Shown here: piece by piece, positions 33,726-44,679 of the stretch | Layout of the letters: the number at the start of each line of letters is the position of its first letter | Numbering within the stretch: the first letter of the stretch is position 1 | Assembly (NCBI RefSeq): GCF_043290135.1 | Contig: NC_134700.1 | Span: 75,384,000 to 75,447,999 of the forward strand | Source: Rhipicephalus microplus | Lineage: Eukaryota > Arthropoda > Arachnida > Ixodida > Ixodidae | Length of the DNA: 64,000 bases | Direction of reading: 5' to 3' | Program-made: the position numbers and the translations under genes | The notes under the pieces: generated by a model | Databases searched by the model: none | The model's input: only the letters and a program-made list of their open reading frames with translations | What the model was told of the DNA's origin: nothing

Positions 33726-35760
33726 CTTTTCAGTTTCAGTTTAGTTTCAGTTTATTTCAGACATAATTACATGACATGAAATATGTCCACGAGGCAAGGC
33801 AAACGGAGACTCGTATGTCTCCTGACGAGGCCTTCACCCCGGACTTACACTTCGGACAGCCAGGAGCAAAATCAGAGAAAATAAGTACAATGCTCAATGC
33901 ACAGTTTATATAAACAAAAAACGAACAGTAAAAACACATTGAGACAAAAATTATGCAAAGTTTACATTGTTCAGGTTTAACAGTTTTATAAATTTACATA
34001 AATATACAAAATTACATATTTTCCTGTTCAAAGCAAAATAATTGTAACTTCAAGGAGGCAGGATAAATAGCTTTACTTGTTTTTTAAAACGAGACATACT
34101 TGAGTTCTGATTAGCCAATTCGATTAGGGATGGGTATGCATTCAGCAAAGAAATATTCTGATAATCTATAGTTTTAGTACTATATTAAGTTCTTGGTCTT
34201 GATCCCGTCAATGAAATAGTGCGAAGGTCATGTGCCACTTGTTTATTTAGATATTCGCTTGAGAACATGGTGCAATCACGTTTGAATTCGCGGAAAATCA
34301 ATTCTGCCAAAGAAAGCGGATATAACTCTGAGAATGGTGGTACGTTCAGACTTGCATACAGAGAGTCAGTTGATGGGGGTGGATGGGAAGAAATCATTTT
34401 TAGGCTCCTTTTTTGTATAGAGGAAACACGTTCAGTATCCGTCTTGTTGCACGTACCCCAGACTAGGTGACCATATGTTAAGTGGGAATGAATAAAAGCG
34501 AAGTACAATTGCTTTCTAACACACAGCGGCAATAAATATTTTAGCCTGTACAACATAGCAAGAGATCTAGATAGCTTAGCGCGAACATAATTTACGTGCG
34601 CAGACCAGCTGAGGTCAAACCTAAAAATGACTCCCAAGAAGCGGCAATAGTTGACGGGCATTATTAAATTGTCATTGATACTCAATTCTACGTTATAAAG
34701 AAGTGGTTTATTTTTTGGCGAAATATTACGTACTGCGTTTTCTTTACGTTTAAGTTCATTTCGTTCACATTAAGCCAGGTATGAAGTTCGTTTAGCCAGA
34801 TATTAGCACGGTGCGCTCATAAATTTAGATCTGGACCACAAAAGAAAACGTTAGCGTCATCGGCGTACATAGCAAAGGCGGTAGTAAAAGAAATATTAGC
34901 AATATCATTATTATATAAAAGAAAGAGCAAAGGACCTGAAATAGATCCCTGTGGGACCCCAAAGTTTATCTTACCTAAGTCTGACTTTAATTCCTGAAGC
35001 TGTGCATATTGCATTCTGCCTTCGAGGTAACTTTTTAATAATGTAAGGGCCAGTCCATGGATACCATATGCTGTTAGCTTATGAAACAAAATTTGGTGTT
35101 TGATCGAATCAAACGCTTTTGGAAAGTCAAGAAAAATTCCAACTGTGAAATATCGCTGTTTGAAATTACTAAGTATCTTTTCTTTTACCTGCAGTAAAGC
35201 AGATTTCACTGATTTTCCACATTGAAAGCCGTACTGGTGTTTCGAGATAATATTTTTAACTTGAATGAAATCATACAATCGTTTATAAATAATACGCTCT
35301 GCGATTTTCAAAAAAAAGAGGCAGTACCGATATTGGTCGATAATTATTCAGGTCATTTTTGCTGCCACCTTTATGAATGACAGTAGCACGTGCAACGTTC
35401 ATTTTCTCAGGGAAAATACCAGTCTCCAACATTCTGTTGCAGATATAAGTTAGTGGGGCAGAAATGTCACAGGTAGCAGCTTTGGTCGGCGAAACGCTGA
35501 TTTCATCGTAACCGGGCGAGCACGTGTCTTTCTGTGCGAACACCGCAGATACTTTCTCTACATCTGAGGTAGGTGTTAAAAACATAGAATCCTTGTAGGC
35601 TGTAGGAACGTAGGATATAGCAGATTTCGAAGATGATGCTACCTTGGGGCCAAGAAAAGCACCTGATGTAAAAAAATGCATATTAAACTGATTTGCAAGC
35701 GTCATGCCAGAGATGGCTGTTCTATTTATGTGTAGTTCAGTAGGTATACGTGGTCAATGG
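33726..35760 (-). mobile_element. CR1-like non-LTR element inserted into the Penelope-like element
   Basis: A 5'-truncated element of about 2035 bp reads leftward. Its 3' end is a short repeat of aaactga-type units (ctgaaataaactgaaacta). The host sequence is ctaaag on the entry side and gaaaag on the exit side, suggesting a short aaag target duplication. Joining its flanks restores the surrounding Penelope reading frame. Confidence 0.75.
34185..35740 (-). pseudogene. Reverse transcriptase of the inserted CR1-like element
   Basis: Starts inside the linker with AISGMTLANQFNMHFF, then SPGYDEIS, KMNVARATVIHKGG and NNYRPISVLPLF. The RT fingers and palm follow (QYGFQCGKS, GIFLDFPKAFDSI, GVPQGSISGPLLFLLY) and the catalytic AMYADDANVF at about 34850. 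Downstream are FLGVIFRFDLSWSAHV and THGHLVWG-type sequence (YGHLVWGTCNK). Three frame changes or stops occur (about 35290, 34817, 34690). No RNase H follows, as expected for CR1/Jockey-type LINEs. Confidence 0.75.
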
Positions 35761-35890
35761 CTTTAGTGTTGGAGGGTAAGCCGCTTGGACGTCGTAGCCG
35801 CGCAAAACCTGAGCGAGGGTTTCACTGAAGCCTGGGACGTAAGGCACCGATGCGCGTTTTCTTGTAATGGTGTGCGACAGAGCAACGCAA
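35761..35890 (-). pseudogene. Penelope-like element, upstream part A
   Basis: The minus strand reads ITRKRASVPYVPGFSETL and VLRGYDVQAAYPPTLK, the conserved segment between reverse transcriptase and GIY-YIG domains in Penelope-like elements. It ends at 35761 exactly where the CR1-like element begins. The next expected residues, LRGCLTNVK, resume at 33725. The RT proper is not present. Confidence 0.65.
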
Positions 35891-36136
35891 TGAAGTAGAA
35901 TACAACACAAAGTTTACCCCTCGAGGTCACTCTGGACGGGAGCGCGCAGCTAAGGCTGTGTTGAGGTCCAAATTTTGCCCCGACTCGCCATCAATAGACC
36001 AAAAGGTGGAGAACGTACTAGACTAAAACGCAGGGCTCAATGCGCCTGCGCTAGCGTTTAGCTTTTCTTTCTTTTAGTGAACTTCAAAGTTGGGCTTTCG
36101 GAGTATCATGCTCCACCTCAGTAACAAGTCAATTTA

Positions 36137-36700
36137 AAAGGAACCTGCCAAACTATTGGGCATGTTTGGAAATCGCTGCTGATCCAACACGCGAGCCAAG
36201 TAATATAGCGTAGCACGCGGCCTGGAATTTACGATAAGTTATCAAACTCGGCTAAAAATGGCTTTCTCTTCTCTCGACAAATATTGCAGTATACTTAAAA
36301 TCACTCGTAGTAAGCCCATCTATCAGCCCTTGGCTTATTCGAACACGACACGCTTGGTTGTTCAGAGATTGCCACGAGAAGCCGTCACTTTTACACGCGT
36401 GCGCGCGCAATCGCACCGACAAAGCAGCGCATTCGAAAAGCAAAAAAAGCTTAGTGCTCAAGGTCACGAAGCCTGCTTGATGTTCTTTGTTTGCCCCTCC
36501 CATCCCTCGCTGCTTAGCTTCCAGCGCTTTCGTCAGAACGAGAAAAGAGAGAGTGCGATTGCAGCGTGTGACAAACCTTTGTAACTCCGCTTGTACTAGA
36601 CGGATTCTTAAAAAATTTGCGCCGTTCAATTTTTGAGGCAATACGCTTTTTCAGTAAGTTAATTCGCTGGTTAGTCACAAAAGTGTTTCAGGGTCCCTTT
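36137..36700 (+). mobile_element. MITE-like repeat with AGGGACCCTG-type ends (copy 1)
   Basis: The left end aaaaggaacctgccaaac and the reverse complement of the right end (aaagggaccctgaaacac) match imperfectly over about 18 bases. The body is homologous to 43968-44530, for example ctaaaaatggctttctct, aagcccatctatcagcc and gcgattgcagcgtgtgacaaa. It has no coding potential. It abuts the truncated end of Gypsy C. Confidence 0.6.
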
Positions 36701-36704
36701 AGGG

Positions 36705-38640
36705 CGGCGATACTTATGAGGTACCAAGAGATGCTCATACTTGTGACCTTGAACATCTGTGTGGCTACGATACAGGAGCCCTGAATTCTCATAAAAAGAA
36801 TAATTCTTTTCCTTTGTTTCCAATTTTACGCTTTCAATTAGTGATTTAATCGAGAGGTCTTCACGTTCTCGAAGGAGCGTTTCTCGATCAACCCTGCATA
36901 GCTCACACCGACTTCCAGCTACAGGCGAAAGCGTAGTGCGCGCCTCGCCAACGGTGCCACTTGGGTTCCTTCACCGATAGAGAAGACGCTACTCACTTCA
37001 GCGATGGGTGGCTCCGGTGACTCACCCGGAGAGTTTTCTGTCGGACGCTCGCTCGACTCACCGCCAAGGTCACGCAGATAGGCCGCCTTTGCAGTGGTGT
37101 TTCACTACATTGAACGAGGTCACAATTCTGCGAAAGCTTCCGCGCTTGCGATCACGTGAGGGCCATGTACGCCGATTTCGAAACGAACAATTTACCCTGC
37201 TCTTTCAGAAGCTGCTCAGAGTTATTCGAAAAAGAATAATAAAAACAATCGGGAAGCGCGGCAGACAGCCGCTTCGCCGCGAAGCTTACCGAAAGAGCCT
37301 TCAATGACAACCGTAGCGATTGGTAAGCAACCACTCTGCTCCTCGGGGACTTTCGTTATTCACGTGAATTCTTCTGTGAAGACGTCCGGAGACACAAACG
37401 AAAGATGGACAACGTCCATCGTTGCCGCTGTATCTCGAAGCACTCGACACGTTTTCCCATTAACAATGATTTCCGGGAGATACGGCTCTAACAACCGCGT
37501 ATTCTTTTCAGAATCTCGGATTGTTTCGAAAACGAAGGTTTGTTTACAACTTACTGCTAACTGCCCTTCATATTTGCTCTTATAGCAGATTAGCGGATTG
37601 CGTGACTCAGACCGTCGTGTGGTATCAGTGCGCTATTTAGGAACCTCATGCGATTTCTATGCTTCCGTTTGCCCTTCCCCTACAATGACCTTCGTAAGAC
37701 ACGGGCCCTTTCTGAGATTACGGTAGTGAGTAGGTTTCATTTTCTCAGGTTTCGTTGAAAAGCACTTTTCTTTCACGCTTTTCAACGCGCGCTGCCCTAC
37801 TAAGCAAGATTCGGCGAGCATAATACTCTTCAGCTAACTCTGCTGTCTTGTTTAGCTGTACTGTGCCAAGCTTGTCCTTCAGCAAAAGCTTGACGTCATA
37901 CTCGATGCGGTGGTAGAATTATTCCAATGCAATGCATTCTACCACCTTATCGCGATCGTCATAAACATCTTCGCCCTGGAGCCATTCCACTAAATCGGCT
38001 TTAAGATGAAACGCAATGTACCTGTGACTGCCTATTTTTTGCATACTGAAGCCTTTTCCGGAAAGCCTCGGGTGACAACTTATAATGTCTTGAGAGAAAT
38101 TTCTCAACCTCCTCATAGCTCTCAAACGCTTCCTTCGACAAGCACGTTATTAGGTCGGTTACTTCGCCTGTAGTAGAGCTAACTGGTTCTGCGAACAAAT
38201 AGACCGCTTCATGACATTTTACTCACAAACGCGTTTCAACTTGACGAGATACTTCGCCATGTCATTGCCTACTACGAACGGTAGCCGTTAATGTCGAATT
38301 TTACGACCGCTGCCGTGAACCATCGCAACAGCTACGCTAGGCACCTGTGATCATAGTAGGATTGTCGATTTTAATATTTTCAGCTCGAGGCGCTCTTGTC
38401 TTTCGGCCTGCTCATGCTCGCGAAGTTCTCGCCTTCCTGCTTCTTCGCATTCGCGAAGTTTTCGCCTTTCGGCCTCCTTGCGGCGTGCTTTGATTTCCGT
38501 CCAGGCCTCATTGACTTCATCAGTCATAACTTGCTCCTCTTCATAATATCAAGGATCGCTTCCTTTCGTTTCGCATTGCCCAGAGTAAGGCCAAGTTCTT
38601 CACAAACTTCGATGAGTTCCTTCACTTTATGGTTCTCCAT
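36705..38640 (-). pseudogene. Gypsy C gag-protease-pre-integrase remnant
   Basis: An ATG at 38640 gives MENHKVKELIEVCEELGL, then a charged coiled-coil region (about 38540-38390). A SCAN-like gag core follows: NDMAKYLVKLKRVCE, KLSPEAFRKRLQYAKN, LKADLVEWLQGE and KVVECIALEQF. Protease-like sequence (37600-37250) includes GKTCRVLRDTAATMDVVH and LPIATVVIEGSFG. Further on lie FSNNSEQLLKEQG and, near 36740, LLYRSHTDVQGHKYEHLLVP, which normally precedes integrase. RT and RNase H, which should separate these, are not present, so there is an internal deletion. Frameshifts abound. Confidence 0.65.
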
Positions 38641-38945
38641 CGTTCACATTAGCTTCTTGTTGTTTGCCCTTGTTTGGAATGTACTTGCCGTACCCCCTAT
38701 AAGTCTACTAGCAAGACGTGCAAGGAATTCTCAACACTACCGTGTTTAGACCCTTCGCATTACCTTGGGTTTCAAAGCACTCCGACTTGGCTTGTAACAA
38801 TCAAAGCCCACTCCAATGTTTCACAATGCTTTTTTCTAAGCTACTACAACCTGTCTTAGAGCAGTCTAATGAACAGAGGGGAAAGCATCAGGGATTTTCC
38901 GCATCGTGGTAGTTGGCTCCGGCCGATTTCACAGCTGCCATTCAC

Positions 38946-39339
38946 TGTTGGGTAACACGCCACGGTCACCACTGATGCCATCTAGTGTCTCGGCTCGCCG
39001 CTGCTTCTGCGTGGAGCTTATAGATGTGGAGGAGATGGCGACGGTGTGTTAAGGCAACATTTAGGCACAGCATAAAGAGAGGCATTACATATTCGGCACT
39101 ACGGCCGACAGCTTAAGGAGCTCGCACGGAGGTGCGACAAGGAGCCGGCATTTCTTCGGACGTTCTCGGATGCTGCTTCTCGTCGCGCCACTTGGTGGCC
39201 TCGGTTACTGTTTCGTCCCATCCGGAACCGCCAATCAGAAACCGCCGCCGGTTGCGGGCGCTTGCGTCAGCAGCCTGCAGTGAAGAAGCGCCGCTAGTCG
39301 CGGGCTGGATTGCACCCCCTGGCGAGTGGTATTGCCACA
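38946..39339 (-). repeat. Candidate 5' LTR of Gypsy C (394 bp)
   Basis: On the minus strand it starts TGTGGCAATACC and ends GTTACCCAACA, about 300 bases ahead of the gag ATG. TGGCAGCTGTG shortly after its end could be a primer-binding site. No second LTR is present to confirm the limits, and the short open frames inside are probably not genes. Confidence 0.4.
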
Positions 39340-39539
39340 CGTTCAGTAAGACGTAAGCCGGCTCGCTCGCTAGTTTTCAGGCTGCTTGCATTTGCAGAAG
39401 CAATGAAGTTCGGTTTGGACTACAATGCATGGAATTAAAACTATGTACATCTTTGAAAAACGTAAAAAGCGATTAAACTTTTAAAAACGAATCCCTATCG
39501 ATAAGTATAACAAAATGTAGTGGGTTTTGCCGTCGGTAG

Positions 39540-40620
39540 GGCTATAAAATATGTCGTTTTTCTTTTCTTAGAGCATCTAACTCACTACACTGAGCTAACA
39601 TACGGAGAACCATAAGATCTCCACACCTCTCAAAGATGGGTTGGCCAGCCCTAAACGAATGATATGAAAGTGTAGATTGTATTTGTCCCATCTGTAGCCT
39701 TGTAAGTGTTACTTGTGTGTAGCGTGATCTCGATACTAGTGGCCGAACTCCAAGTATCGGTTTGATAACATGTATTTTGTTTCCTGTTTGCCTATTCCAT
39801 AGGCGCTGCCAGCACAACCTGAACCTCCGTCATAGGAAAGCTTTCATGTCAAATGAACGGACCCCCATAAATTTATTGGCGGGTGCGTGCTCGTGGACAG
39901 ACACAGCTAGCTGGTCCACCGCCACCGCATTTCCAGCGACCTCGTGGTGCCCTGGCACCCAGCACACAACAACATATCGTTTGAGCGCGTAGGTGCTGAA
40001 AATAGGTAGTATAGTGACACAAGTACAAGATTTTTATGCTCTTTGAATGCTTCGAAAGCTGTAATGACGCTCAGTAAATCTGTGTATAAAACCGCGCGTT
40101 GTATTGTAATTCCTTAGTATGCCTGACAGCCACAGATATCGCGTGGGCTTCTCTAGTGAAAAGGCCTGTTTGGGGGGTGGAGCATACCGGAATTTGCAAA
40201 AAATGGCCCAAAAGCAGCATAGGACACACCAGTGTGAGACTTTGACGCATCTGTAAAGAATTCTGGGAAACTTTACTTGAGCTGGAGTTCGAGGAAGTGC
40301 ATGCAGATACGTGTAGTAGGTGCCTGTTAAATTATTTCCACGAAAGATACATCGCAGTCTATCCTGCCACTGCCATGGTGGCGGATATCCTGCGGGAGCT
40401 ATCAAACAGTGTTCTAGAAGTGGCACGCCTGTTTCCTCAGTGAGGCTTCTCACACGGAGTGAGTTGAGTAGGGCTCTCAGCAAAGGATGGTTGTGGAAGA
40501 ACGTAGAATTGGACAGAAAAATAGTTGTGGAGTAAGTGGAATGTTCCTCACCTGCATTCAACCTGAGATAGTAAGGAAAAGAAATATAACAGCACTGCAA
40601 CTAGAGCGACCATTCAATTG
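39540..40620 (-). pseudogene. RNase H and C-terminal remnant of a non-LTR retrotransposon
   Basis: On the minus strand, in shifting frames, there is VVCWVPGHHEVAGNAVAVDQLA (about 39980-39920), then TQVTLTRLQMGQ, YHSFRAGQP and ERCGDLMVLRMLAQCSEL, the standard tail after RNase H in I-like LINEs. The region upstream to 40620 aligns with the domain start only loosely. EN and RT are missing. Confidence 0.6.
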
Positions 40621-42980
40621 ACCTAGCGTACAGGCTTTCTAAGGGGCTAATGCGAAAACCATCAGTAGAAAGGTGAATGCGTCTATGGTGGACAGGGTCG
40701 AGCATCTTTAAAGCTGATGGCGTCGCAGACTGGTAGGTTATAGCATCGTAATAAAAGAATTTGGGACAAAACAGAAAGGGTGTCCTTAATTTTTTCTTGA
40801 CTGTTATTGTGTTTTTACATTTCAGTTAGCGTGTATATAGTCAGCGTCAAATGAAATTCAAGCAGCGGCAAGCCTTCACGATGATATATTGCACACCATC
40901 CAGTTAACACCTTAGAGAGGCGAGCGAGTCGCGTTCGACAGACACTCTGTGCATAAATGTGTGCTGGCCCATGGTGATTGATGAGTGGACGGCGTACTAT
41001 ACCGTTGCAAAAGCTTGCCGCTGTTCGTATTTCATTTCACCCTGATAGTACCAACTAGCCCCCAACCAGAAGTTCTAAGAAGCAAATCACTCATGTATTT
41101 TAACGCATGACTGGGTTGTTATTTAGTAAGGAACGTGGATGCTGCCAAAATAATTACGTAATTATTAAACACTCCTAATTATTACTGAAGCTCATATAAA
41201 AAACATTGGACACCATTTTTTCATAAAATGAAATATTTAGTGTATTGGAATGTTGTTATGTAAGGTAGACATATATACTGACAGTGGCCATAGTTGCACT
41301 TGAGCAAAATATGTAAAATGGAAACGTACAAGGAAAATAAGGCTTTCGACAGATATTGACAAATACATGTTTTCTTAAACACATCCTGCTGGAAAACCTG
41401 CAAAGCATGACTGCATAAAATGTAAACATAGCTTAGTTCACCTTACAAGCGGTAGACTTTATTAGGGCATAACAGTTAATTTTACAGTTATTGCACATGT
41501 TGGCTGAAGTGTCAAATAAATTAGAGGTCAAAGAAATCTTGCGAGGTCTCTCGAGTTCTTGTGTACTGTACTATTTTTGTGACTGGTGCGTAGAAAAAAA
41601 GCAATATAGATTCTTTACCGCCATTGCAGTAGAATGGTTTAGAGGATTGATTTAGTGCCACAAAAACGAATATCTTTCCTAGCAAACATCAATCCTGAAC
41701 ACCCTTTTGCAGCGAACGTACACAATTTGATGCTTTTATATATTACTTATACCCATTTACAAGCACAAGAATGAATGCTAGCGAATCTCCAATGCCAGAG
41801 AGCCCGGTGTACTCCATCGACATTGTGGCTGATTAGAACGTATGGCTGCAGGCGGAAAATGTACAGGAGAGCTTAAAGAGTTTTTACTAATTGGATCTGA
41901 CTGCCTTTCATGGTGCTTCTAGAAGTAGTTGGAGATGACAATTTGTCTACACATAGCGCCGTTTGAGCCGACATTTGGACAGGCGGACTTTTCTTTAATG
42001 ATGCAACTGCTTTCCTTAGCGTGTGTATGATTTTTGGTTTCTTCTAGCTTCTATCTAACCCTGAATCTCTGTCTTTTTTCAAGTAGTCGATTACTCGGTA
42101 ATACACGAAAAAGATCAAACAAAACGTATCTCAGGAACTCTGCTGGTTATATACATGCTACAGAATTCCAGAATCAATCACACGTTAAGCCTCCTTTTCA
42201 CTGTTACGCAAAATTTAGTCTGATGCAAGGCATAGCTTGGTTACATAAGCAGTACATAGAAAGAACGGCATCACAAAAACCAAAAACAACGATGCACTAT
42301 AGACATACTGCAAGTGTTTATCTACTCGTTTGTATGCAAGAGAGGAAAAACTGCATACGTCGCTTATCTACCTGGTGGGCAGACACACTTGAGTACAATA
42401 TCGTTTGCACTCCACACAGAAAAATCTGCTGAACGTATTGAAGCTTTCCAAACGTTCAAAATCTCGGATACAAAAGGTTGATGGTAAAGGCAATCAAGCT
42501 TTCTGAAAAAAAATGACAATATCCACGGAGTTAATGGTGGATAGTGGAGCGAACCTGAGTGCGCACGCCACTGCCGCGCCGTTTTAGCCTCGCCTTCCCG
42601 TACGCCGGGATCTTGTCGGCGCCGCCACGCAGCTTCACGGCACGGTTCTGCCTCGCGCGGTCGCGCATGGGGTTTCGGTTTCAAGCGCGAGCCGCCGCAA
42701 CCTTGCGCGCACGATGCTCTGCAGCCTTGTCCATCGCTCGACTTTCTTAGCGCGCGCGCACAATAAAAGAGCTTTTAATATACTACACCCCACCCTCTAG
42801 CGTACAGCTCCACCGACGAACACGTGATCGCAACGTCTTCGAGTGACGTCATCGCTATTTTTTCGCACACTCACACATAGGAAATGTGTTTTCGAGGTAG
42901 CCGCCGCCACCTTGCGCGTATGATACTTTTCATTGGCACACCATGAATTATCCGCTGGCAGCGTCCGTCTGTCGTCTGTC
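40621..42980. other. Interval without a recognised gene
   Basis: The AT-rich part includes attacgtaattattaaac at about 41154. A GC-rich patch at 42560-42750 holds overlapping frames without domains. The phrase gccgccgc(c)accttgcgcg occurs near 42690 and again near 42903, a possible local duplication. Confidence 0.35.
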
Positions 42981-42987
42981 TATCTGT

Positions 42988-43405
42988 CTACCTTTTGGCG
43001 GATGGGTGGTGGGATGAATGGACGCAGGAACAAATGCAGGGACGTACGCACGAGCGGACGGACGGGTAGATGGATGAACGCACAGATGAACGGATGGACG
43101 TACAGATAAACGGACACATGCACGAACGCAGGGACAGAGAGATGAAGGAATGGGCGCAGAGATGGATGCACGAGAGGACTGACGCATGGGCGAACGCACG
43201 AACGGACATACGGACGCCTGGACAAATGCAGGGCCGGATGCACGAACGTATGAACGCACGAGATGACAGACGATAGGACGGATGGAAGCATGAACGAATG
43301 CACGAATGTACGGATACTCGAAGAACGGACGGATGTATGGATCAAGGAATGGACGGATAGACGGAAGCAAGAACGAACGGATGGCCGGAAGCGCGGACAG
43401 AATGA
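42988..43405 (+). repeat. Degenerate tetranucleotide array (ACGG/ATGG/AACG type)
   Basis: Over about 420 bases the sequence keeps a four-base register of gacg, gatg, gaac and gacgg steps. It explains the overlapping repetitive open frames on both strands (Ser/Val/Pro-rich on one, Asp/Glu/Arg-rich on the other), which are not genes. Confidence 0.85.
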
Positions 43406-43456
43406 TGGACGCTTCGCCCCACTTATCATCATTCATTCGTCGGTATGCTGCCATTT

Positions 43457-43686
43457 GCCCCGCCACGGTGGTCTAGTGGCTAAGGTACTCGGCTACTGAC
43501 CCGCAGGTCGCCGGTTCGAATCCCGGCTGTGGCGGCTGCATTTTCGATGGAGGCGGAAATGTTGTAGGCCCGTGTACTGAGATTTGGGTGCACGTTAAAG
43601 AACCCCAGGTGGTCGAAATTTCCGGAGCCCTCTACTACGGCGTCTCTCATAATCAAATGGTGGTTTTGGGACGTTAAACCCCACAT

Positions 43687-43735
<49 letters not shown>

Positions 43736-43765
43736 CCAATCAATCAATCAACCAATCAATCAATC
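43457..43765 (+). mobile_element. Full-length tRNA-derived SINE (Ruka-like) with 14-bp target duplication
   Basis: The head is gtggtctagtggctaagg (A-box region), then gtcgccggttcgaatcccgg (B-box). A body follows (cgatggaggcggaaat, gggtgcacgttaaagaac, ccccaggtggtcg) and ends gggacgttaaaccccacata before a (tcaa)n tail. Flanks gtatgctgccattt (43443-43456) and gtatgctgcgattt (43766-43779) form a target-site duplication with one mismatch. It would be transcribed by RNA polymerase III and mobilised by a LINE in trans. Confidence 0.9.
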
Positions 43766-43967
43766 GTATGCTGCGATTTCTATTATTTATGATATTACAA
43801 GTAACATACTCTAATATCGTATCATTCGCATTTTTCAGCGTATATGCATTTCGTTATATCTACAAGTGCCACCCTTTACGGCCAGCCCAAGAACTAACAG
43901 GAAGTGGGTGCATACGATTACAACGGGACGCTCGGCCCACGCATTTAAGAAAGCCCTTGAAACTCTT

Positions 43968-44530
43968 CTTGAGCATGGTCAAAAAACGCTCCCTATCAGT
44001 GGAGTGGCTCCTGACAACACACGAGCCAAATATAGCGCCGCAAGCAGCCTGGAATTCACAATAAATTATCAAAGTGAGCTAAAAATGGCTTTCTCTGCTC
44101 TCGACAAACCGCGCAATATGCCCAAAAATCCCACGTAGCAAGCCCATCTATCAGCCATTGGCTGATTGGAGCATGGTCCACTCGCTCGTTGCAGAGATCG
44201 CCGCGGGAGGCCGCTACTTGTCCACGCGTGCGTGCGCGACCACACTGAAAAAGCCGCGCATTCGAATAAAGAAAGAAAAAAAGAAGTTCTCAAGGTGACG
44301 GAGCGCACATGAAGTTTGTCTGTCGCCCAGCCATCCTTTCCTGCTTAGCCTCCAGCGCTGTTGTCGCGGCGAGAGAAGAGAGAATGCGATTGCAGCGTGT
44401 GACAAATTTTTGTAATTCCGCTCGTACTGAAGGGATTTTTAAAATTTTTGCGCCGTAGAATTCGTGAGGCAATAGGCTCTTCCAGTGAATTCATTCCAAG
44501 TTTAGTTAAAAAAGTGTTTCAGGGTCTCCT
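43968..44530 (+). repeat. MITE-like repeat (copy 2)
   Basis: Same family and orientation as 36137-36700, sharing gagccaa(g)tatagc, gctaaaaatggctttctct, gcgattgcagcgtgtgacaaa and the terminal agtgtttcagggtc. Its left end is less clear than in copy 1. Confidence 0.65.
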
Positions 44531-44679
44531 TCTTCGCTACATCGGACCTTATAATATTGGTAATTCGAACAATGTGTCCCTCTTTTAAGTTAGCACAGTC
44601 GTCTCTCCTCTTGGTAGTAAAAATAGTATGCTCAGTTTCAAGTGTAGAATACTGGTGCCCTCTAAGTTACAAGGAAACT

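Noticed and set aside
39113..39356. Overlapping 75-codon frames as small host genes
   Set aside because: They lie within the candidate Gypsy C LTR.
42034..42432. 132-codon plus-strand open frame as a host gene
   Set aside because: No domain, no clear splice or promoter context, and composition like the surrounding AT-rich DNA.
42980..43500. Long overlapping open frames on both strands (up to 172 codons)
   Set aside because: They arise from the degenerate four-base repeat; the peptides are themselves periodic and carry no domain.
43457..43545. Possible functional tRNA gene (A- and B-box present)
   Set aside because: It is the head of a SINE with a body, (tcaa)n tail and target-site duplication; the same sequence recurs at 59488-59730 and 27862-27997.
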